Source: Planctomycetaceae bacterium (lineage in GTDB: Bacteria > Planctomycetota > Planctomycetia > Pirellulales > Thermoguttaceae). From it: a stretch of 8,977 nucleotides of DNA. A model generated the notes under the pieces. That model did not search any database, was not told the DNA's origin, and worked only from the letters and a program-made list of their open reading frames with translations. Below, in pieces: positions 1-5,254 of this stretch (its first letter is position 1; each line of letters begins with the position of its first letter). Location of the stretch: assembly GCA_031282385.1 (NCBI GenBank), contig JAITDV010000281.1:1-8977 (forward strand), written 5' to 3'. The position numbers were made by a program, and so were the translations under genes.

Positions 1-64
1 CTTACCTATCGGAAAACAGGCTTTTACGCTCTTTAGTCGCGTAATTTATAGTACGAGCAGTATA
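1..64 (+). repeat. Interspersed ~103-bp repeat, copy A (left end cut by window edge)
   Basis: This is the right-hand two thirds of a repeat family found several times in the window. It shares with copies B to D the block around CTATCGGAAAACAGGC, the motif CTTTTACGCTCTTTAGTCGC, and the end AATTTATAGTACGAGCAG followed by TATA. The promoter-like elements TTTACG (23-28) and TATAGT (47-52) sit 18 nt apart, as in the other full copies. The left terminal repeat would lie just outside the window. It lies about 415 nt beyond the 3' end of atpE, on the opposite strand. Confidence 0.8.
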
Positions 65-479
65 TTTCGGGCAAAAGACCCGTTGGATAATCGGGCAATT
101 CCTTAAATACAAAATTCAAAAAACGCCCCGTTCAATTCCAATCACACGATTATTTGTTACGTAAACTTGAAACCGTACCGTCAGTCCTAATCAGCTTATT
201 CATTGCCAACACAAACCACAAAACCACTCAAACAACACAAGTCCAAAATCTCACAACCACACGACCACAAACCACTACGCCAACATCTTCCGCAAAATTT
301 TCTTGGCGAAAGTCTATTGTGCGTAATACGACCAGTATTCAAACGTTTAACGATTGAGTTTTCGGTAACAACACGGAAACAGAATAATCTATTGATCGGG
401 TAATCTGCCTTAATTTTAATTTTGTGTTACCGAAATCTAATGTGCAGTTGGCGTTATAACTTGCGGTACTACCGGTTAT
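65..479. other. Gene-free intergenic region downstream of atpE
   Basis: No credible gene is seen on either strand. The stretch 206-278 is almost free of G on the plus strand (only two G in 73 nt) and rich in A and C, so short open frames here look accidental. A 10-bp inverted repeat, TTTCGGTAAC at 360-369 and GTTACCGAAA at 426-435, has a 56-nt loop. No hairpin with a T-run was found that would clearly terminate the minus-strand atp transcript. There is no atpF or other ATP synthase gene here. Confidence 0.5.
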
Positions 480-845
480 CTACTTGCCGATAAACAAACA
501 AAGGATACAAATAACCAGCGCAAAAAGGGCAACCCCTTCTACAAATGCCGCAGAAATAAACATCAATGCCCTAAGATCACCAAGCATTTCAGGTTGACGC
601 GCAATCGCTTCTATCGTTCGCGAACCAATAAGACCAATACCAATACCAGCACCAATCGCCGCCAATCCGGCACCAATCCCAACGCCAAGATAACCAAGCG
701 ACGTTTTTGACAACGTTACGGTATCTGTTTGTACAGCGGTATTTACATCGCCCGTTTGAGCAAACGCAACCGCCGGTAAAAATAAAATCAACAGCGCAAA
801 ACTGAAAACAAAAATTCGCGAAAATTTGTTCAATAAATTTCTCAT
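480..845 (-). CDS. atpE: F-type ATP synthase subunit c, proton type, with N-terminal signal sequence
   Basis: This is the ring-forming proteolipid of the membrane Fo sector, which carries protons during rotary ATP synthesis. The protein from the ATG at 845 is 121 residues. Residues 1-30 look like a cleavable signal peptide (basic start, hydrophobic core, AFA then Q). A short polar linker follows, then a two-helix hairpin. Helix 1 is glycine-rich (GIGAGLAAIGAGIGIG). The polar loop carries RQPE (residues 83-86). Helix 2 carries the essential carboxylate E103 in FVEGVALFAL. The sodium ligands known from Ilyobacter-type c subunits are replaced (Gln to Ile in helix 1, Ser to Gly after the Glu, Tyr to Phe five on), so proton coupling is inferred. 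A GTG at 875 would extend the frame by 10 residues. It lies inside repeat copy B, so ATG 845 is preferred, though neither start has a clear Shine-Dalgarno. The stop is TAG. It lies downstream of atpB on the same strand. Confidence 0.95.
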   Translation of the reverse strand: MRNLLNKFSRIFVFSFALLILFLPAVAFAQTGDVNTAVQTDTVTLSKTSLGYLGVGIGAGLAAIGAGIGIGLIGSRTIEAIARQPEMLGDLRALMFISAAFVEGVALFALVICILCLFIGK

Positions 846-863
846 TTGGTTTTTGGGGGTTAG

Positions 864-966
864 TAAACTGTTCACACTTTAAATTTCCTTTGCCTCTGCT
901 TGCTTATCTGTCGGGAAACAAGCCTTCACGCTCCTGAGTTTCGCGATTTATAGTACGAACAGTATA
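864..966 (+). repeat. Interspersed ~103-bp repeat, copy B (full length)
   Basis: This full copy runs from TAAACTGTTC at the left to GAACAGTATA at the right. These ends are inverted repeats of each other matching at 9 of 10 positions, and the copy is flanked by TA. The internal stem uses GCTTG and CAAGC around a loop containing CTGTCGGG. Promoter-like TTCACG (925-930) and TATAGT (949-954) are 18 nt apart. The copy lies directly in front of the atpE start and points away from atpE, toward atpB. Confidence 0.85.
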
Positions 967-976
967 GTTAAGTTAA

Positions 977-1036
977 AGGTTTAAATTTTAACGTTTTAAA
1001 CTTCTCATAAGTTACTATTCAATTGCAATGAATAGT
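977..1036. other. Two adjacent AT-rich inverted repeats between repeat copies B and C
   Basis: The first is AGGTTTAAA (977-985) against TTTAAACTT (995-1003), 9 bp with one G-T pair and a 9-nt loop. The second is ACTATTCA (1014-1021) against TGAATAGT (1029-1036), 8 perfect bp with a 7-nt loop. The second lies immediately beside the left end of repeat copy C. Both would be in the leader of an atpE transcript read from the minus strand. Neither has a T-run that would make it a clear terminator. Confidence 0.5.
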
Positions 1037-1039
1037 TTG

Positions 1040-1142
1040 TAAACTGTTCACACTTTATAAATTTCTTTTATCTTCGTCTGCTTACTTACTGGAGAGCAGG
1101 CTTTTACGCTTTTTAGTCGCGCAATTTATAGTACGAACATTA
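1040..1142 (+). repeat. Interspersed ~103-bp repeat, copy C (full length)
   Basis: It begins TAAACTGTTCACACTTT, identical to copy B over its first 17 bases, and ends with AATTTATAGTACGAAC. The internal stem is CTGCT (before TACTTACTGGAG) with AGCAG. Promoter-like TTTACG (1103-1108) and TATAGT (1127-1132) again have an 18-nt spacer. The right terminal repeat is imperfect (GAACATTA). It lies between the 3' end of atpB and atpE, antisense to both. Confidence 0.85.
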
Positions 1143-1184
1143 CAACTCATGCAGGTTTACTATCTCAACAAATCTGTTTGGGTG

Positions 1185-1221
1185 TTTTTGCTAATCATTG
1201 TTGTTTTTTGCTAATCATTGT
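1185..1221. repeat. Short tandem direct repeat, 20-bp period
   Basis: The 17-mer TTTTTGCTAATCATTGT occurs at 1185-1201 and again at 1205-1221, so two units follow each other with a 20-bp period. It lies 60 to 96 nt beyond the atpB stop codon. A tandem duplication is the simplest origin. A protein-binding pair is possible but unsupported. Confidence 0.75.
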
Positions 1222-1280
1222 GTGAAAAATCGGGCTGATTGATGACTTAACATATTGTTTGCCATGTAATTAAAATTATG

Positions 1281-2087
1281 TCAATGTTGATGTATTGCCA
1301 TTCCAATATACACTGACGTCAAAAAAGTAAATATGTACGCTTGAAGGAATGCGACAAATAGCTCAAGAAAACTAATACAAACAACTGTTGCCACTACAAC
1401 AAATGTTATTGGAATCCATGCACAAATTGCCCACGCGGACATTGGTATGAAAGCCAGAAAAACCGCAACCATCAAATGCCCGCCAAACATATTAGCCATA
1501 AGACGAATACAAAGCGAACAATGCTTGATAAAAAAGCTAAATATCTCAAGCACAAACATAAATGGAGCAAGTATAATTCCGATTGTACCTTCCAGCGGCG
1601 GAATCATTCCGAGCCAAAATCCGATTACCCCATGATGAATTATTCCTGTAATCGCAACAACTAAAAGAGTACAAATTGAAAGTATTCCGGTAACCATAAC
1701 AGAACCTGTCGGAGAACCCGCCCAAGGTAACATTCCCGCAAGATTGCAAAACAAAACGAAAAAAAACAACGTCCAAAGATATGGTATATACGGCGCAGCT
1801 TCCTTTTTACCAATAGAAGGAACAATAACATCATCGCGCATATAAAGTAGAAAAACCTCTAACATATTCCAGAAGCGCCCCTTAACCGGCTTACCGCCGC
1901 GAATCTTAACAGCAAGCGGCAAAAATATTGCCACCATAACTATTGCGGCAGCTATTTCAATCAGAATAAATTTTGTTATGCCAATATCTAGTAGAAATTG
2001 CGGAATATGAACATGATAAAACGGAATATGAAAAGAATCCGTATCCTTAACATGCCCCGCAACTATGTCCTCAATATTTACACTCAT
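1281..2087 (-). CDS. atpB: F-type ATP synthase subunit a
   Basis: This is the stator subunit that forms the proton half-channels against the c ring in the cytoplasmic membrane. From the ATG at 2087 it is 268 residues and rich in membrane helices (roughly 40-61, 103-120, 128-151, 167-214 and 219-265). The essential arginine is R195 in CIRLMANMFGGHLM. H204 and E242 (in SFLELFVAFLQAYIF) occupy the positions of E219 and H245 of the E. coli protein, the swapped arrangement common outside enterics. The C-terminal LQAYIFTFLTSVYI block is typical of the family. An in-frame TTG at 2156 would add 23 residues with no recognisable homology, and no Shine-Dalgarno supports either start. ATG is preferred. 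No atpI-like gene lies upstream. The next gene upstream is divergent. A repeat copy (D) with a promoter-like core points into this gene about 90 nt away. Confidence 0.95.
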   Translation of the reverse strand: MSVNIEDIVAGHVKDTDSFHIPFYHVHIPQFLLDIGITKFILIEIAAAIVMVAIFLPLAVKIRGGKPVKGRFWNMLEVFLLYMRDDVIVPSIGKKEAAPYIPYLWTLFFFVLFCNLAGMLPWAGSPTGSVMVTGILSICTLLVVAITGIIHHGVIGFWLGMIPPLEGTIGIILAPFMFVLEIFSFFIKHCSLCIRLMANMFGGHLMVAVFLAFIPMSAWAICAWIPITFVVVATVVCISFLELFVAFLQAYIFTFLTSVYIGMAIHQH

Positions 2088-2172
2088 TTTACCAAAATAA
2101 AGCCAAATAAATACCGCCGCCGGTTCCGAAAATAAAAACTCGGCAGATAAAAACAAACACTACCACACAAAA

Positions 2173-2275
2173 TATACTGCAGATACTATAAATTGCATGA
2201 TTCAGTAACGTAAAAGCCTGCTTGACGATAGGTAAGCAGGTGAAGGTTAAAGGAAATTAAAAACGAGAACAGTTG
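2173..2275 (-). repeat. Interspersed ~103-bp repeat, copy D (inverted), upstream of atpB
   Basis: Read on the minus strand, it starts CAACTGTTCTC, passes through CACCTGCTTACCTATCG and CAAGCAGGCTTTTACG, and ends GCAATTTATAGTATCTGCAG then TATA. It has the strongest internal stem of the family, CCTGCTT with AAGCAGG (7 perfect bp). The -35-like TTTACG (2209-2214) and -10-like TATAGT (2185-2190) are 18 nt apart and oriented toward atpB. Confidence 0.85.
2185..2214 (-). promoter_or_regulatory. Candidate promoter of atpB inside repeat copy D
   Basis: TTTACG (2209-2214) and TATAGT (2185-2190) match a sigma-70 -35/-10 pair at 4 of 6 and 5 of 6 positions with an 18-nt spacer. A start near 2178 would give atpB a leader of about 90 nt. 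The same pair is kept in all other copies that contain this region. It may therefore reflect repeat sequence conservation and not promoter function. Confidence 0.4.
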
Positions 2276-2335
2276 AAAAACCACCGCGACAACAAATCCA
2301 CAGGAGTATATCAAATTTGTCCAATTTTGGAAGCG

Positions 2336-2363
2336 GGGGCATAAAACATGCCTCACTATTTTT
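2336..2363 (+). terminator. Terminator-like hairpin with T-run, no plus-strand gene before it
   Basis: GGGGCAT (2336-2342) pairs with ATGCCTC (2348-2354), 7 bp including one G-T pair with a 5-nt loop. A T-run at 2359-2363 follows. This is the form of a plus-strand intrinsic terminator. No plus-strand coding gene lies to its left in the window. It could end transcription from repeat-borne promoters or a small RNA, or be chance. Confidence 0.45.
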
Positions 2364-2762
2364 AACCTAGACTTTCAAAAAAATGCTATAAAAAATTAGT
2401 GACTATTCAACCGCAGCCGTGTGTTTCTTATATGGGAACTTTAGAGTTTTGCGCTTTTGTTTGTTTAATTCCTAAACCCTAACCCATTATTTCCTAAACA
2501 ATTGAATCCCACAACTGAATGATTACATTAAATTTTCCAAGTTTGCACTTCTACGAAATACGGCGTTTAGTTTCTTTGATGATGACACAAAATAGGTAAA
2601 TTTTTCTGATTTTAACGATTATTCCGAAAGATTTGACAAATTTTGTCCGATTTTCTGTAGCGAAAGCAGGTGTTTTGATAAGATTTGCCGGGTGGCGGCT
2701 TGTTCCGGTATTTGGCTCTGGCAAATCTTGAAAAAATATCCGACTCACAAAATTTCAAAATC
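2364..2762. other. Gene-free intergenic region between divergent atpB and the 2829 gene
   Basis: No convincing gene is present. A 65-codon minus-strand frame at 2551-2748 has no recognisable features and crosses a strong inverted repeat. Two 9-mers TTCCTAAAC occur at 2469-2477 and 2491-2499. A perfect 13-nt palindrome GACAAATTTTGTC lies at 2635-2647, and a longer inverted repeat at 2680-2729 is listed separately. Confidence 0.4.
2680..2729. other. Inverted repeat with 10-bp perfect stem and 30-nt loop
   Basis: AAGATTTGCC (2680-2689) is the exact reverse complement of GGCAAATCTT (2720-2729). The 30-nt loop is GC-rich compared with its surroundings and contains CCGG twice. No T-run follows on either strand, so this is not an ordinary terminator. 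It lies 100 to 150 nt upstream of the 2829 gene and just before its likely promoter. Confidence 0.55.
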
Positions 2763-2790
2763 TTGACAAAAAATCAGAGTAAAATTTGAT
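2763..2790 (+). promoter_or_regulatory. Probable sigma-70 promoter for the 2829 gene
   Basis: A perfect TTGACA (2763-2768) is followed after 16 nt by TTTGAT (2785-2790), which matches TATAAT at 4 of 6 positions. A start near 2797 would leave a leader of about 30 nt that ends in the Shine-Dalgarno GAGGA (2817-2821), 7 nt before the ATG. Confidence 0.55.
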
Positions 2791-2811
2791 AAACATACAA
2801 CTCGTATGTTT
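2791..2811. promoter_or_regulatory. 21-bp dyad at the predicted transcription start (candidate operator)
   Basis: AAACATAC (2791-2798) and GTATGTTT (2804-2811) are perfect inverted repeats around AACTC. The dyad begins immediately after the -10 element and covers the predicted start, a classic place for a dimeric repressor. A 5' leader hairpin is the alternative. Confidence 0.5.
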
Positions 2812-2828
2812 ACCGCGAGGAACAAAAA

Positions 2829-4409
2829 ATGAAATATTTAAGCACAAAAAATCAACTCACATTCGTCAGCAAATGCGGATTTTTAATCGCTTTGTGTCTG
2901 ATATTTTTCTACGGCGGAAATCAACTATCAGCTCAAGATTGGCAACCCGAAATTGATTACTCCGAAGTCGATAATATTGACTACGGCAATTCTTATAACA
3001 CAACTCCATTGCCGGATGAACCTGTCCGTTTGTCCGAACGACTCATCGGTCAACGAATCAGCAGTCAAAACAGATATAATTCTCAAATTGAATCTGCGGC
3101 AGTTGAAACGCAATCGCCCCCAAGTTACCGCGCCGTTAACAAAAATCGAGTTGTCCACGCAGCTTACAATAATATTCAAACTGCCAACAAAACCATTCCA
3201 CAAAATTACGAAACCGAAATAAATACAAGAAATATCCCGACTACTCCCCAAAAATTGACCCCCGCCAAAACTTCAACCGCCGCAATGACCGCCGCCATTA
3301 AACCGAAAACATTGCCCAAACATATTTCCCGTAATTTTAATACGAACTTCGATGTTGACGCAGCTCTTGAAGATTATAGCGACTTGCCGCTCGACAACAA
3401 CATAATTGTCCGCCGTCCCTTGAAAGGTAACACAATTCAAGTAAGCGGCGTAAGTGATTGCAACAATTGCATAACCGACTCCGAAACAGATGATTCCGGC
3501 GTAGTTTACGCGGATTCGTGCGGCGAACAAACTTTTGATTGCGGTTATTGCTCGCCAATGATGATGAAACCATTCGGTGCCGGTATTCTTGATAACCTCA
3601 CAATTTTCGGCGGTACAACCGGATTTAAAGCCGGACAACTCGACGGAAATTTCGGCGATAATTTCGGTTTCACTGAAGGATTAAATTGGTCTGCCCCAGT
3701 CTCAATCCAATATTGCACACTCTCAACACAACTCGGTTTCCGCGCCATACACAGTAACCTCAAAGGCAGTTTTGCCCATGAAATCGGAATTGCAGAAAAA
3801 AATCGCCGTACTCAATATTTCATTACCGCAGGAATATTCAAGCGAAGTCTGACAAGCCCCATTCAAGCTGGCGCCGTATTTGACTATTTTGAAGATGATT
3901 TCTACAACAAAATCAATTTGACACAAATACGATTCGAATTGTCCGTCCGAACTTTCAGCAATCTTGAGTACGGATTTATCGGCGGATTCGGACTCGAAAG
4001 CGACAGCAACGCAAAAATTGATATTCGCGAAAATTATTTACGCTACCGCTCGCAAGCAAATGGATATCAGTACAAAATTAAATCACAACAATATTACACT
4101 TTATTTGCGAGAAAATATTTTGCGACAGGAAATCTAGGCGAATTCCGCATCGGAGCAACCGAACACGGAAACGTGTTTTTGGCTGCAAACGGCGAATTTC
4201 CCGTCAACGACAGAGTAGCGTTGAATGGCTCTTTCACAACAATGATACCAAACGGCAGCAACGGATGGAATCGCGAAACATGGGATTTGTCCATCGGACT
4301 TGTAATCTATTTCAGAGGCGGGGCAATGACGAAAATTTGCAACGAAAACAGACCAATGTTCGATGTCGCACAAAACGGTTCTTTCTTGACAAGAATAACA
4401 AGAAAATAA
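2829..4409 (+). CDS. Secreted planctomycete envelope protein, DUF6666-like, probable beta-barrel
   Basis: The function is not known. The 526-residue protein starts with a signal peptide (K2 and K7, hydrophobic 17-33, then LSA-Q near 35). A long polar, low-complexity region follows (about 36-205) with no predicted fold. A cysteine cluster comes next, with CNNC (211-214), C231 and CGYC (238-241). The C-terminal domain (about 255-526) has alternating polar and aromatic strands with LTIFGGTTGFKAGQLDG, RRTQYFITAGIFKR, FDYFEDDFYN, RIGATEHGNVFLAANGEF and a closing NRPMFDVAQNGSF. From memory this order of motifs matches a planctomycete-restricted family, probably filed as DUF6666. The label was not checked. 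An outer-envelope location is inferred from the signal peptide and strand pattern. The ATG has a Shine-Dalgarno GAGGA at good spacing, and a promoter with a dyad precedes it. It is the only large gene here coded on the C-rich strand. Confidence 0.85.
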   Translation: MKYLSTKNQLTFVSKCGFLIALCLIFFYGGNQLSAQDWQPEIDYSEVDNIDYGNSYNTTPLPDEPVRLSERLIGQRISSQNRYNSQIESAAVETQSPPSYRAVNKNRVVHAAYNNIQTANKTIPQNYETEINTRNIPTTPQKLTPAKTSTAAMTAAIKPKTLPKHISRNFNTNFDVDAALEDYSDLPLDNNIIVRRPLKGNTIQVSGVSDCNNCITDSETDDSGVVYADSCGEQTFDCGYCSPMMMKPFGAGILDNLTIFGGTTGFKAGQLDGNFGDNFGFTEGLNWSAPVSIQYCTLSTQLGFRAIHSNLKGSFAHEIGIAEKNRRTQYFITAGIFKRSLTSPIQAGAVFDYFEDDFYNKINLTQIRFELSVRTFSNLEYGFIGGFGLESDSNAKIDIRENYLRYRSQANGYQYKIKSQQYYTLFARKYFATGNLGEFRIGATEHGNVFLAANGEFPVNDRVALNGSFTTMIPNGSNGWNRETWDLSIGLVIYFRGGAMTKICNENRPMFDVAQNGSFLTRITRK

Positions 4410-4410
4410 T

Positions 4411-4473
4411 TCGTAACTATTCACACTTTAAATTTCATTTGCCTTTGCCCGCTTAACTATCGGAAAGCAGGTT
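4411..4473 (+). repeat. Interspersed repeat, copy E (left half only)
   Basis: It begins one base after the stop of the preceding gene with AACTATTCACACTTTAAATTTC. It continues through TTTGCCCGCTTAACTATCGGAAAGCAGG, matching copies A to D, and then similarity is lost. The internal stem is kept (GCTT with AAGC, flanked by CC and GG around one mismatch). The promoter-like half and right terminal repeat are missing, so this is a truncated or decayed copy. It could act as a 3'-end hairpin for the 2829 gene. Confidence 0.75.
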
Positions 4474-4543
4474 CTATTCAAATAGACTCAGCCCGCGCGT
4501 GTTCAGAAAATTCAATTATGAACAATTTAATGGAGAATTAAAA

Positions 4544-4813
4544 ATGAGTATTGGTTTTAGTCCGTCAATGCCGGCAGTATTGCAAGACGTCAAAGTACAT
4601 GAAAGGAAAGTTGATACAAACGAACGCGCCGCACAAGCTAATGGAATTGGCGGCGAAAAAGAAAGTTCCGCAACCTCCGAAGACCGCGACGCAAACGGTC
4701 AACAAGCTTGGCAATGGTCTCAACACCGAAAAAAACAAGAACCACAACAAGAAAAACATTCCGCCACAGATTTAACAGGTCAAGTCGGAATAAATTTAGA
4801 CCTAAACGGATAA
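4544..4813 (+). CDS. Small hydrophilic protein of unknown function
   Basis: I do not recognise this 89-residue protein. It is strongly polar, with no signal peptide, membrane segment or cysteine. Residues 30-75 are rich in E, Q, K, S and N, including QQAWQWSQHRKKQEPQQEKH, and are likely disordered. The C-terminus ends DLTGQVGINLDLNG. The ATG at 4544 is chosen because GGAG at 4532-4535 gives an 8-nt spacing. A GTG at 4499 would add 15 residues without such a signal. It stands 134 nt after the DUF6666-like gene and 441 nt before the next gene, so it may be its own transcript. Its base use (A and C rich) follows the left part of the window. Confidence 0.7.
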   Translation: MSIGFSPSMPAVLQDVKVHERKVDTNERAAQANGIGGEKESSATSEDRDANGQQAWQWSQHRKKQEPQQEKHSATDLTGQVGINLDLNG

Positions 4814-5254
4814 ATTTCCCGCCATTTTGAATTTTAAACCGAAAACAGCTTAAAAAACAATCACAGAATAATTACAAACGAAATTTATTTATTTTTGTCC
4901 GCCAATAATTCTATGCTTGCAACTCCCCCATAGATTGTAACAATAAAATTGATTATAATGTTCAGTCATTTCAGAGTTGCAATAGTTATTTACGGGTTGG
5001 GAAATGTTGGGCAAAAGGTGTTTTGATTGTGTTTGTTGACGGCATGATCAAGTTATAATCTATTTACCCAAAGTAGCTTAAATCAAATGTACTTGAATTG
5101 TTTCCACTTGAGTTTCTCGGCAACTTGCGCGGGTTTACCGGTAGAGAGTTTTTACAGGCTGCTGGCAATACGGAGAGAACAATTCAATGCGAACAGTTTA
5201 AAAGTGCAAGAGAACTAAAGTCGTTCAATTTAATTAAAATATCGGAGATAACAA
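4814..5254. other. Intergenic region containing the strand-composition switch
   Basis: This 441-nt AT-rich gap has no credible gene. By hand count, 4861-4940 has 8 G and 17 C while 4981-5060 has 23 G and 6 C on the plus strand, so the skew reverses near 4.94-4.98 kb. Perfect TATAAT boxes lie at 4954-4959 and 5054-5059. A 6-bp stem TCTATG (4910-4915) with CATAGA (4929-4934) is present. No exact TTATCCACA DnaA box was found. The best near match, TTATAGACA on the minus strand, lies at 5256-5264 in the start of the next gene. Confidence 0.5.
5031..5059 (+). promoter_or_regulatory. Candidate promoter for the 5255 gene
   Basis: A perfect -10 TATAAT lies at 5054-5059. The -35 region is weak: GTTTGT (5031-5036) at 17 nt or TTGTTG (5033-5038) at 15 nt. 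A start near 5066 would give a long leader of about 190 nt. Another TATAAT at 4954-4959 is an alternative. Confidence 0.35.

Noticed and set aside
154..403. Two overlapping plus-strand open frames of 66-67 codons
   Set aside because: They come from an A/C-rich, nearly G-free tract, have Thr/Gln/Pro-rich accidental composition and no ribosome site.
2088..2156. N-terminal extension of AtpB from a TTG start
   Set aside because: There is no Shine-Dalgarno and no conserved residues. The ATG at 2087 gives a normal-length protein.
1..2275. Repeats considered as a CRISPR array
   Set aside because: Copies are about 103 bp, diverged, in both orientations and unevenly spaced, with no cas genes.
2295..2303. 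AAATCCACA as a possible DnaA box
   Set aside because: A single 7-of-9 match far from the skew switch, with no cluster.
2471..2485. CCTAAACCCTAACCC, similar to a telomere repeat
   Set aside because: Only about two units in a bacterial-type gene context. Chance is enough.
2551..2748. Minus-strand frame of 65 codons
   Set aside because: It crosses a strong inverted repeat, has no ribosome site and resembles no known protein. The frame is probably open by chance.
4518..4541. Seven-codon upstream frame ending 2 nt before the ATG at 4544
   Set aside because: It has no ribosome site of its own and no regulatory codon pattern. Short frames like this are common in AT-rich leaders.
5187..5205. GAACAGTTTAAAAGTG resembling the left end of the 103-bp repeat in inverted orientation
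   Set aside because: Similarity does not extend convincingly beyond about 12 bases, so it was not called as another copy.
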